A DNA stretch of 37,872 nt from Chara braunii (GCA_003427395.1 BFEA01000235.1:1909984-1947855); one strand, 5' to 3'; counted from the stretch's first letter, positions 22,395 through 30,683 are shown. Made by a program: numbers and translations. Notes: generated from the sequence alone by a model not told the origin.

Positions 22395-22925
22395 TCTGCC
22401 GCAAGAAAGAATTTGTAAAGCCAGAAGATGCACAGCCAATAGATGCACAGCCAACGTCTCTGCCGACGGAAGTTTGTGTGGTTGCCAGCTGGATAGATGA
22501 AGCCTTTCTGCTGCAAGAAAGAATTTGTAAAGCCAGAAGATGCACGGCCAACGTCTCTGCCGCCGGAAGTTTGTGTGGTTGGGATCGAACAGACAGCTCT
22601 CTGCCGCCGGAAATTTGTGCGGTTGGGATCGAACAGCCAGCGTCTCTGCCACCGGAAGTTTGTGCAGTTGGGAGATCGAACAGCCAGAAAAGGAAAGAAT
22701 ACGATTGAATCCCTCTTTCGGCGTCTTTCACTATGAAATCCCGCCGGAAATTTGTGCGTTTGGGAGATCGTACAGCCAGAAAAGGAAACAATATGATTCA
22801 ATTCCTCTTTTGGAGCCTTTCACTTTGAAATCCCGCTGGAAATTTGTGCGGTTGGGAGATCGTACAGCCAGAAAAAGGAAATTATAGTATTTGATTCAAT
22901 TCCTCTTTTGGAGCCTTTCTCTATG
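22395..22925. repeat. Nested tandem array, units of about 45 and 95 bp
   Basis: The left part repeats CTGCCGCCGGAAGTTTGTG plus GGTTGGGATCGAACAGCCAG at about 45-bp spacing, with a longer block (AAGAAAGAATTTGTAAAGCC plus AGAAGATGCAC) duplicated. The right part repeats GGAAATTTGTGCG, GGGAGATCGTACAGCCAG and TCAATTCCTCTTTTGGAGCC at about 95 bp. The shared core shows both grew from one unit. Confidence 0.8.
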
Positions 22926-23402
22926 AACTGAAAAAAAAAGAAAGAAAGCCGGCCAGTTCAGTTCAGTTATGTCACAAACGAGTTTCGAAAGGGCAAAAAA
23001 GAAACGTTCGCCGACAACAAGATCAGGCACCGAGTTCCAGCAGGCAATAAAAGCATCATGGTGGCTGACAAAAAAGCGCGAACGTCATAACTGCAGTGTC
23101 GGCCCATTTTGTGCGTACACCCCGAGTTCAAAAACGGCAAAAGAAAAAAACGCAATTTTTACCGAAATTGCCCTTTCAAACTCGGCACCTGATTTTGTTG
23201 GCCACACATATTTTTTTCACCCTTTTGATACCACGAGAAGATCGATATCAGCAGAGCCCTTCACCGCCCTTCACCGCCCTTCAGCAACCTTCAGCAACCT
23301 GCTCAGTTAATCCTCTGGAATCCAGAGTAATCAATGCTGGCAGGCTTTTCCCAGATATTTTCTTTGCAAAGTTCTCTGTTTTTCCTGATTCATTCTGTAA
23401 AA

Positions 23403-23540
23403 GGGACGCCGGACCCGTTTTCCAGCAGGTGNCGCGCCCCACCAATAGATGGAGTCTCTCCCCAGGTGATAGCAGTGTCTGCTCTTATCAGCACCACTAG
23501 CACTAGAGGGAGTGGTTGAAAAAAAAAAAAAAAAAAAAAA
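23403..23540 (+). mobile_element. SINE-like family A, near-complete copy with A tail
   Basis: It runs from GGGACGCCGGACCCGTTTTC through AATAGATGGAGTCTC and the GTGTCTGCTCTTATCAGCAC hairpin to GGTTG and about 22 A. It contains one N (23432). Upstream, GGCAGGCTTTT and CAGATATTTTC (23339-23362) also occur before the copy at 17242, so the true 5' end may lie further left. Confidence 0.75.
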
Positions 23541-23850
23541 ACCCTGCCGCGGCCGCACTTGTTTCAAAAAAAAAAAGAAAAGCACTAACACTAACATGAT
23601 CAGATTTTTACTTCGCCGAAGAGAGGTAATCTACTAACCTCCCTTCACCGAAGAGAGGTAGAAAGCTATGCTTGCAGGGGTCCCCTGTATAGCCTTCGGA
23701 GTAGTGGTAGGTCATAAAAGGAAAAAGATATGTTCCNAAAAAAAAAAAAAAAAAAAAAAAAAAAGATCAGATTACCATAAACTTACCTAAACGAAAACTA
23801 CAAGGCTTAACACTGGTGATGGTATGGGTGCAGTGAGGATACAGATGCAA

Positions 23851-23907
23851 AACCTCAACCCCTTCTTTTTCCTTTCAGAAGGTGCCAAACGAAAAGGGGT
23901 TGAGGTT
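23851..23907. repeat. Hairpin of 16-20 bp arms
   Basis: AACCTCAACCCCTTCTTTTT is inverted as AAACGAAAAGGGGTTGAGGTT with one or two mismatches around a loop of about 17 bases. Confidence 0.75.
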
Positions 23908-23914
23908 CTGTGAT

Positions 23915-24169
23915 GTAAGGACTTCCTGTTCTCAAGAATCTCAACAGATGCAGCGTGGATGTCCGACATGATATCTCATCTCTCACAGCTCTACTTCGGT
24001 CCCGATGCACTGCCGCCGATTCAACTTATGGACAGTCCATGGCCTCCAGTCTTTTATGAGAGGCTCAATCTGCTTATTCAAATGTACTGGTGGTTTAAGG
24101 GCTTCCTGTTCTGGAAAGATGCAGGGTGGATATCCCACATGACATCCGACAGTTCGACTTCGGTCCCAT
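23915..24169. repeat. Direct duplication of about 75 bp
   Basis: The segments 23916-24003 and 24096-24169 share AAGG(A/G)CTTCCTGTTCT, AGATGCAG(C/G)GTGGAT, CGACA and ACTTCGGTCCC in order. The second copy abuts a GTACTGGTGGTTTAA terminus at 24084-24098. Confidence 0.65.
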
Positions 24170-24925
24170 TTTTAACTCTGCTCTTGGAACCACAATCCAC
24201 ACACAAGAACCCATATTTTTCTCCCCCTGTCTCATCCCTCTTGAATCGATATAATTCCACTTTCGCAAAATCATCCTCACTATCTCTTGTCAATCGTACT
24301 CCACACCGAGTTTTGTATCCCTTTGAGTTTCGAATCGGATTCCCTTTTCTTGTGTCCGTCCGGCGAGAACGAGGTAGAAGGGCTTAACACTGAGCTGGGG
24401 AGTCGTCAGCTCAGACTACTCTGTTATTCACATGACATACTGGTCCTCTGTGAAGGAACTGTAAAAACTCGCCCAGCGTGATGATTAAGAGGAGAGGAAT
24501 TCAGCTTAGTTAAACTCAAAATTGTGCTTTTCAATATCGTAAAACGGCTTTCTTTCGTATCTCCCTTATACACCAACTCACACTTCACGCCTTCTGTCTT
24601 CAGTGTGCCATTCTCCCTTGATTCTCTTCGTCGATGCCGGTTGCCTTTATCCATCGGCCCTTGTTGTCTCTTTGCGTCCATTGTTTTCTTCACTCTGCTG
24701 GGACATCTGTCTCTCCCCTTCCCATTCTCACGTTCACACCAACTCGCTTTACGGCGTCCTACAATGCCTCTTGCGTTCATCCGTTCGCTCTCGGCTTTTT
24801 GCTTCGACTTCGTTTTTGCTTCTTCTCTTCGCTCTACCCAGACACCTCTCGCCTTCCGTTCTCGGCTACCGATACCGATACCTCTCAGAGACGATATATC
24901 TGCTCCATGCCCTCCATGTTCTTCT

Positions 24926-24928
<3 letters not shown>

Positions 24929-25003
<75 letters not shown>
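24929..25003. repeat. (CT)n microsatellite
   Basis: This is a pure CT repeat of about 37 units. It creates an Arg-Glu run inside a 279-codon minus-strand frame that is otherwise unconvincing. Confidence 0.95.
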
Positions 25004-25006
<3 letters not shown>

Positions 25007-25282
25007 CTTGCCTTTGAAAACTTCTTGTGTCGGGAAACCCACTTAACGAGGTGATAAGAGCAGCCTTTCTTTCCCCACGTCAGTCGTCTGCTGATGCTGC
25101 GCACGTCGTGCCTTGCGTTAGGGACAGATTCAGCGAGGAGAGGGGGAGTGTGAGTGTTCCCTTCTCCCTGAAAGCCGTGGGCAAGGGGTGGACCCTCTAC
25201 TACTACTACTGTTTTTGAGTTTGTTGTTGAGGGCCTATTGGCCCTCACTCCACCACTCAGCAAATGTGCAAAATGAGAATGT

Positions 25283-25317
<35 letters not shown>

Positions 25318-25918
25318 AGAATGAATCTCCCCTAGAACATGTGAAGACACACCTGCATATTTATATTTTTTGTCTTTTGTGCATATGGTGAGAGAAGTAT
25401 AGCAAGGCCCATATATTTTTTGTCGTTTGTGCATGTGGTGAGAAGTAGAGCAAAGCCCATTTGTTTGCCCAAAATTGGGGATGTGGCATAATTCAGCTGG
25501 AGGGAGGCTACTTTGTGCGGCCAATTTACTTTGAGATGGCAGAGGTACACAGGACTCATACCTATGAAGAAAAAAAAAGGAAAAGAAAAAGGGAAAAAAA
25601 AGGGAAAAAAAAAACCTTAAAAAAGGAAACATATAGATGGCCATTTCTTGACAGGTTCGCTGCACTCTACAGCAGCCAGAGGACATTTTTATTTTCCCCC
25701 CAGCGACCCCCTTGTTGCACCGGTACCTGGAGCCACATGTGTTCTCCTCAGCGTCCAGCAATGAAAAACACCTTCTAAAACCCCCGACCCACAAACAAAC
25801 CCCCTCCACATGATCCTCCTATTTGATAACAGACACACAGACACACACACATGTGGTGCTAAGCAAGCACTCAGTACAATAATACAATGCACCAGAACAG
25901 CTGGCGTCAGGGTCAATA

Positions 25919-25959
25919 GGGGGAGGGGGGAGGGGGGAGGGGGGAGGGGAGGGAGGGGG
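25919..25959 (+). repeat. G-rich minisatellite
   Basis: Repeated GGGGGGA units give many G runs of four to six on the plus strand, a strong G-quadruplex-forming pattern; on the transcribed RNA of the minus-strand gene it would be C-rich. Confidence 0.85.
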
Positions 25960-26284
25960 TTGTACCATACCTAGTGGCCAAAAGAAATTAGTAAAGTGGA
26001 GTAGTAGGAGGAGGGGTGTTGTTTAATAAAAAAAAAAAAAAAAAAGGAGGTAGATAGGTAGGCACCTGCTATTCCACATTCAAACCTCTGAGGGGTTAAA
26101 TCTGCACAACGTGGCTCCTCGCGTACCAAAAAGACCAATAGCAATGGGGCTCATTGTGAAGCACAGGCCAGATCCTGTTTCTTTTTTTTTTTTTTTTTAA
26201 AGGATCCTGTTTCTTTTTTCCCTTCTTTGTTGAATTTTTTTTGTTGTTGTTTTTGTGTTTGAAGTACAGACACAATCCCCACCT

Positions 26285-26452
26285 GGGCCGAGGTCCCGCT
26301 AGCAAAGAGGATCGGATCGAATGCCTGAATCTGGATGTGTTTTATGCAGAGATGCAGAAAAGCAGTTCAATCTCGATTTCCTGCACCTCTCTACAAACAC
26401 GTCCAGATGCAGGCATTCAATCGGATCCTCTTTGCTAATGGGACCATGCCCC
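26285..26452. mobile_element. MITE with TIRs of about 55 bp
   Basis: The left end GGGCCGAGGTCCCGCTAGCA and on through AAAGAGGATCGGATCGAATG is inverted at the right end with few mismatches over about 55 bases, leaving a short centre. The organisation is the same as in the element at 22067, including an internal GCAGAGATGCAGAAAAG shared with it, so the two are family members. Confidence 0.85.
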
Positions 26453-26484
26453 TGTGTAGACACTGCAGGTGACGACCGATTCCA

Positions 26485-26635
26485 ATGTATCTTTTGTTTT
26501 TTGTCTTTTTCAATAATGTGGGCCATTTCTCTATGCATGCGTGTCATCCTTGCTCAGGGGCCACGCAGTCTTCTCTGTATTGTTCCGATGTTAAGGGATG
26601 TCCCAAAGGACATTCCCATGTAATACATGTATCTT
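26485..26635 (-). pseudogene. U6 snRNA retrocopy, nearly full length
   Basis: Read on the minus strand from 26611, U6 features appear in order: GTCC..GGGACATCC, CGGAACAATACAGAGAAGA, GGCCCCTGAGCAAGGATGAC, ACGCA and AGAGAAATGG, ending near 26516. The catalytic AGC triad after ACAGAGA is altered (TGC, with a one-base deletion nearby) and an A-rich stretch follows where U6 should end in T. ATGTATCTT occurs outside both ends (26485-26493 and 26627-26635), a possible target-site duplication. It is therefore a retroposed pseudogene. Confidence 0.85.
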
Positions 26636-26670
26636 CTTCTTCCTTTTTTTATTTCTATTTTAAATGAATG

Positions 26671-26750
26671 AAAAAAAACAGGGCCTCATGGTCCTGACTC
26701 CTTTTCCATTCTGGGGAGCGTCAGTGCGGTTCCTTTTCCACTGGCAAGTC
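26671..26750 (-). mobile_element. SINE-like family B, copy
   Basis: The plus strand reads ACAGGGCCTCATGGTCCTGA, then TTTTCCATTCTGGGGAGCGT plus CAGT, then GGTTCC..TTCCACTGGCAAGTC, matching the copies at 14341 and (inverted) 32431. The AT-rich left border carries no T run. Confidence 0.7.
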
Positions 26751-26775
26751 CATAGAATTACAGCAACAGTACTCG

Positions 26776-26896
26776 GGGCATACTCACACTAGGACTTTTT
26801 CCACAAAGCTCTGGACGTGATTGCGGTCAGATTCATCCACGTCGTGCCGGAATTGCGGTCAGATACATTTATGAAAGCGCTAGTGTGAGTATGCCC
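26776..26896. mobile_element. MITE with 16-bp perfect TIRs
   Basis: GGGCATACTCACACTA at 26776-26791 is perfectly inverted at 26881-26896. The 121-bp element contains ATTGCGGTCAGAT twice. It is too small to encode anything. Confidence 0.85.
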
Positions 26897-27106
26897 TCAC
26901 ACACGCACCCTGAAGTACTATGACTGACCTAGTTTCTCTGGGGTGGTCTCCTGCGAAATGCCCATCATCAGAGTTTAAACCGCCAGTACACCCGCCTGTC
27001 GGGAGGCCCTTCGCTGTGTGCCAAGCTTTGCCGGAACCGCTAGCAGCGCACTTCTTTTCTTTTTCGGCTGGCGCCACCAGCCATTGTGCCCTTGTAGGCC
27101 CGAGGG

Positions 27107-27161
27107 CCGATTTTTTCTTTTTCTTGTTCTTTTTTCGATGGACCACGGATCAGATATTAAA
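27107..27161 (-). pseudogene. U2 snRNA fragment with A-rich tail
   Basis: On the minus strand, TTTAATATCTGATCCGTGG plus TCCATCG matches U2 from just after the branch-site recognition region, then becomes an A-rich tail (plus-strand T-rich 27107-27135). It is 5'-truncated. Its 3' break point lies in the same place as that of the copy at 28502. Confidence 0.75.
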
Positions 27162-27239
27162 ATGGGCGACAAGTTCATTTTTCTGCAAGGCTGCGGTTTC
27201 AACCACCAGTACTTTGTAAAGTCGTGCCCATAAACAAGC

Positions 27240-27467
27240 CGCAACTTTAGGAAACGTACGGGCCACTACGGAAGTGCCCAAGTTCTCCGACTAGAAATGT
27301 TTCTACTCTATTTTCCCCCCCCGGCCTATAGCTGGGCCAAGTACTGGTGTTTTAAACCACCAGTTCTTGGCCCAGCTATCGGCCGCGGAAAAAAATAGAG
27401 TAGAAACGTTTCTAGTTGGATGAATTTGGGCGCTCCTGTAGTGGCCCGTACGTTTCCTAAAACTGCG
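27240..27467. mobile_element. Near-perfect 228-bp palindromic (foldback) element
   Basis: The left arm starts CGCAACTTTAGGAAACGTAC and the right arm is its inverse, ending CCTAAAACTGCG; the arms are about 108 bp each with scattered mismatches. Conserved blocks include GGGCCACTAC, GTTTCTACTCTATTTT and ATAGCTGGGCCAAG. The centre is TACTGGTGTTTTAAACCACCAG, the terminus of the GTACTGGTGGTTTAA family facing itself, so two termini may have joined. A further palindrome (CGTAGCGTTAACGCTACG, 27466-27483) overlaps the right end. It would form a very stable RNA hairpin in the transcript. Confidence 0.85.
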
Positions 27468-27573
27468 TAGCGTTAACGCTACGCGACTTTAGGAAGTACT
27501 GGTGTTTTAAACAACCAGTTCACATGAGGAGCCCTAAGTTGAGGAAGCTACCTTCCAAGGCTCACAAACCTTT

Positions 27574-27732
27574 TTAAGCCACCAGTACATCCTGAAAGTG
27601 CTCCGTGGCCAGCCAAAAGTGGAAATCGTGCCGTTTCCACTTGGCTGAATCGGGCCTACCGGCCCAGGCCCGTTCATCCCAAAATCCATGCCCGTTAACG
27701 CGGAGCACTTTCAGCAGGTACTGGTGGTTTAA
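27574..27732. mobile_element. MITE with 32-bp TIRs, GTACTGGTGGTTTAA family
   Basis: TTAAGCCACCAGTACATCCT plus GAAAGTGCTCCG is inverted at the right as CGGAGCACTTTC plus AGCAGGTACTGGTGGTTTAA, three mismatches in 32. Inside is a second hairpin (GTGGAAATCGTGCCGTTTCCAC region). The right end borders the U2 retrocopy. Confidence 0.85.
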
Positions 27733-27763
27733 CTGCTTTTNGCAGGTACTGGTGGTTTAACTG

Positions 27764-27768
<5 letters not shown>
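27714..27768. repeat. 27-bp exact direct repeat around a single N
   Basis: GCAGGTACTGGTGGTTTAAC plus TGCTTTT occurs at 27714-27740 and again, identical, at 27742-27768, with one N between (27741). This looks like an assembly joint at a long T run rather than biology. Confidence 0.85.
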
Positions 27769-27799
<31 letters not shown>

Positions 27800-28013
27800 A
27801 TGGGCCGCGCTACGCTTCACTGCAGTGCAATACGAAGGCAACACTGAAGGGACCGAGCAGGCAAGCCTGCCCTTATGGCCCCTCCGAAGCCCTGAAAAAT
27901 TAATTTAATATCGTGTGACCCGATGGGTCACGGATCAGATATTAAACTGATCAGAACAGATACTACACTTGATCTTAGCAAAAAGGCCGAGAAAGGTATT
28001 TTTAACTGCTTTT
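27756..28013 (-). pseudogene. U2 snRNA retrocopy with poly(A) and target duplication
   Basis: Minus strand from 27999 gives a plant-type U2 of 201 nt: ATACCTTTCTCGGCC, TGCTAAGATCAAGTGTAGTA (with the branch-site recognition sequence GTAGTA), TTTAATATCTGATCC, CACGATATTAAATTAATTTT, and a 3' stem ending GGCCCATC. It is followed directly by about 30 A (plus-strand T 27769-27798). TTTAACTGCTTTT lies on both sides (27756-27768 and 28001-28013), a 13-bp target-site duplication. No TATA box or plant upstream sequence element (RTCCCACATCG) is visible upstream. U2 pairs with the intron branch site in the spliceosome; this copy was inserted by a LINE machinery and is probably not expressed. Confidence 0.9.
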
Positions 28014-28046
28014 CTTCATAGTGGCCTTTTCTGCGTTCACTACCTA

Positions 28047-28156
28047 CCTGGGGCAAGGTCCCACTTGCACAGATTAAGAGATTCTGGCCGTTGATCTTTG
28101 CTATCTACGATCAGTATCGCTTAATTCGTGTAAGTGGGACCTAACCCCGTCCCAGG
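28047..28156. mobile_element. Small MITE, GGTCCCACTT termini
   Basis: CCTGGGGCAAGGTCCCACTT is inverted at the right as AAGTGGGACCTAACCCCGTC plus CCAGG. The length is 110 bp. Single termini of the same kind are at 21163 and 29285. Confidence 0.7.
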
Positions 28157-28223
28157 CCCGAAGCGTCATGGCCTTACCGTGTGAACCGGTAACCGCCCGG
28201 CCTCGCTTGGGGCAACTGGTATT

Positions 28224-28395
28224 TTAAGCCGCTTGTACACGGCCCCAGCCTTGCAGAAAGTTTTTGTCGCCACAAGCAAAACTCCGAGGCGTCGCGCGGC
28301 CAGGCCCGCCGTTGAAAAAAAATCGGCGGCGTCCGAAGTGGTGCAGGTTTCATGCTGACACCCGCGGGCCGATATGTGGTGTACTGGTGCTTTAA
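28224..28395. mobile_element. Degenerate member of the GTACTGGTGGTTTAA family
   Basis: TTAAGCCGCTTGTACAC on the left faces GTGTACTGGTGCTTTAA on the right. The termini match the family with several substitutions. A GC-rich body contains a GCCGCCGATTTTTTTT-type hairpin (28307-28335). Confidence 0.5.
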
Positions 28396-28490
28396 GACAG
28401 CAATAATCAACCAGATGATAATGAATTAACAATGGGGCTTTTCGGCCTGTACGAGGGTTCATCACATTTTCCAGGCCATGAGCCTGGGAT

Positions 28491-28619
28491 ATAGGAACTG
28501 CACCTTTCTCCGCCTTTTGCCTAAAAATAGATCAAGTGTAGTATCTGTTCTGATCAGTTTAATATCTGATCCGTGGTGCATCGAACCGGAAAAAAAAGAA
28601 AAAGAAAAAGGAACCGCAG
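28491..28619 (+). pseudogene. U2 snRNA 5'-half retrocopy inserted in SINE family B
   Basis: The plus strand from 28502 reads ACCTTTCTCCGCCTTTTGCC, then GATCAAGTGTAGTATCTGTT and on to ATCTGATCCGTGG and GCATCGAA, then an A-rich tail (28589-28609). The U2 3' half is absent. ATAGGAACTGC before and AAGGAACCGCAG after look like a target-site duplication inside a family-B element, whose consensus there is ATAGGAACC. The 3' stop coincides with that of 27107-27161. Confidence 0.85.
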
Positions 28620-28660
28620 TGACGCTCCCCAGAATGGATACAGAGCCAGCGCCATAAGGT
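28608..28660 (+). mobile_element. SINE-like family B, copy split by U2 insertion
   Basis: GGAACCGCAGTGACGCTCCC plus CAGAATGG and GAGCCAGCGCCATAAGGTTT match the copy at 32431. The 5' part probably lies upstream of the U2 insert (28478-28500). The 3' end is replaced by a T2 SINE. Confidence 0.7.
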
Positions 28661-28775
28661 TTGTTTATATGGATCCGTTTGAGCCTCAGCCCTCCTCCCT
28701 TGCACGCATGGACGACGAACCGGCGACTTCGGCCTCAATTGCCAAGTCTCTTAACCACTACAGCCAGGACACGGT
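28658..28775 (-). mobile_element. tRNA-derived SINE family T2, copy 1
   Basis: The minus strand reads CTGGCTGTAGTGGTTAAGAG (A-box-like), then GAAGTCGCCGGTTCGTCGTC (B-box-like), then GCGTGCAAGGGAGGAGGGCT and GGATCCATATAAACAAACC. The last block and the GGAGGAGGGCT word recur in the same order and orientation at 29019-29110. No A tail is present. Confidence 0.75.
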
Positions 28776-29018
28776 GTTAAAAGTGAAACCATACACCGGT
28801 CTTGATATCCATCCCACCCCTGCTTTAGTGTCCAAACTAAACACACACCTCACTCAACTCCACACGGACAACTTACCCAAATGCGTCGGCAATTCTCGAA
28901 CACTCAGCTCCAATTGAGAGCACGTATCGCTCCAATCAACATACGTCCGTTACCTGCACTTTAGCGCGCTCACTGTACCAGGCTCTTTCAGCTACCCAGC
29001 AGTTCACGGGAGCCTTCC

Positions 29019-29110
29019 ACGGTTTGTTTATATGGATCCGTCCTCAAACCAGGCCTAAAAGCCCTCCTCCGTGCACGCACGGATTCGAACTGGCGAGTTC
29101 GGCCGGCCTC
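29019..29110 (-). mobile_element. tRNA-derived SINE family T2, copy 2
   Basis: The minus strand reads GGCCGAACTCGCCAGTTCGA plus ATCCGTGCGTGCAC, with an intact B box (GTTCGAATCC), then GGAGGAGGGCT and GGATCCATATAAACAAACC. The 5' A-box part is not recognisable. It lies about 360 bp from copy 1 in the same orientation. Confidence 0.75.
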
Positions 29111-29617
29111 AAGAATCATCGTATGTACGATCCATATTGCGTTTCCAGCTATCTGCAGTGCTGTGACACGTCGTGAAATGGGCCCATACGTGCCCACCAT
29201 ATGCGTCAATATGGGCCATAATGTTGTTGAAAAAGCGAAATAATGGTCTCGGGTCGAATTACCTGGGGGCGGTCACCTGGAGGGAGGTCCCACTAGCACT
29301 GGGCTAGGCTTATGCCCAAACCCGTGTGACATCAGACAGGCTCATTACATTTTTTTTGGACGTAGAAAAACCGGCACAGGAGAAAGGCACGCACAAAACT
29401 TGCCAAAAGACAGCAAGAAACAGAGACCTCTTTCCCAGAAATAACGGAGCAGTGAGTGCTTCCCAACCATAACACCACAAACCATCTGATGCCAGATGTT
29501 GCCACAGCAGTGAAAACAATAACTGCCACCTTTCTGAACAAGAAACATAATTATTCTGTCCCTGTCAGCATGCGGTGCACAATGGGACTTTTTATGCAGT
29601 TCTTAGACTCTTTACTA

Positions 29618-29722
29618 CCTTCTTCCCCCGAATACAACGTACGGTCATTATAGCTGAATTTAGACGGAAAGATACACCAAATTCAGCTATAATAACAGTA
29701 TGTTGTATTCGGGGGAAGACTG
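29618..29722. mobile_element. TA-flanked MITE, second member of the TTCCCCCGAA family
   Basis: CCTTCTTCCCCCGAATACAA plus CGTAC on the left is inverted at the right (GTATGTTGTATTCGGGGGAAGACTG), with TA outside each end (29616-29617 and 29723-29724). The centre carries another hairpin (TTATAGCTGAATTT / AAATTCAGCTATAA). Compare 19659. Confidence 0.8.
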
Positions 29723-30432
29723 TAGTCTTTAGTAGTCTTCAGTGGTCTTTATTACCACATTTCCCAGACCATATCAGCTGCTTTTTGTTTTTTCAAAAAA
29801 AGTAGGTAGCCTCTCACATTCCTGTATCCTCCATCAGGCTTTGCCACTTTTCACTCTCTGAACTTCTGATGTGGTTTAATGTCTGTCTCATTCCCCCCCC
29901 TTTTAAAAGACTAGTACCCCATTTGTCAGCGGCCTGAGGGGCCGCGGGTCTTGGGAACTTGCCGCCGTAACCTCCGGAGGTTAACGCAAATTCCTTTTCT
30001 TGTTTGGAATCAACCTACGGAAACGGAAATAATTTTGGAGACGAAGATATTGCCAGGAAATGCGATGTCCCAGTGTGACTGGAGCAGTCGAAAAGGACCC
30101 AAAATGGCAAAATCCAGGTGGCTGCAACCTTGTCCGTTGCGAAATGGGGAAGCAGTGTGACCCGTCCAGCCACTATTTCCCAAATCGGGTCGATTTCTTT
30201 TAAGAAAATATGATTTTGGGTACGCAGTGTTAGAGAGTAATGTTAGCATGCCCTCAGCAGGGCGGAGACTCGAAAGAATTGCACAAGGAAAAGGCTATCT
30301 GACAGTCAATCCCTCCTAACAAGGAGCAATGATCAGCTATCAATGCTGTGCAGGTCTCCTTTGAGGGTGCACCACATAATGTATGATCTATGACTAGTCG
30401 GTGGAACAGCCACTTCGTTAAAACAGACATTT

Positions 30433-30600
30433 TATATTTTGAACGAAATTGAAACCTATTTATTTGGCCCTTAGGCTAAGAACATGTCACCGTTTTAGCT
30501 CCTGAGGGTCCATCCGGACTTAGCTGAAGCCCAGATACATCCAACGGAGTCCGGCATTTTCAGATGCCGTTTTCGGTTTCGATTTCGTTCAAAAAATATA
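30433..30600. mobile_element. MITE with 24-bp TIRs, GAACGAAATTGAAACC
   Basis: TATATTTTGAACGAAATTGA plus AACC is inverted at 30575-30600 with one substitution and two extra T. The 168-bp body contains no frame of note. Confidence 0.8.
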
Positions 30601-30629
30601 AGCATCCGCCTTTAGTGGGCCCTGCAGAA

Positions 30630-30683
30630 AAGGCTCCATCTATTGGTGGGGAAGCACCAGCTGGAAAGCGGGTCCAGCGTCCC
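30630..30683 (-). mobile_element. SINE-like family A, 5' portion, inverted
   Basis: The minus strand from 30683 reads GGGACGCTGGACCCGCTTTC plus CAGCTGGTGC, then CCCCACCAATAGATGGAGCC. It ends before the hairpin part. It is the only clear copy on the minus strand. Confidence 0.75.

Noticed and set aside
24424-25263. Minus-strand frame of 279 codons with an Arg-Glu run and a YHLVKW-like, chromodomain-resembling word
   Set aside because: The centre is only the (CT)n microsatellite, the flanks differ in character, and the chromodomain resemblance is limited to a few residues.
27799-27999. U2 as a functional snRNA gene
   Set aside because: The poly(A) tail, target-site duplication, substitutions near the U2/U6 pairing region and lack of a plant snRNA promoter mark a retrocopy.
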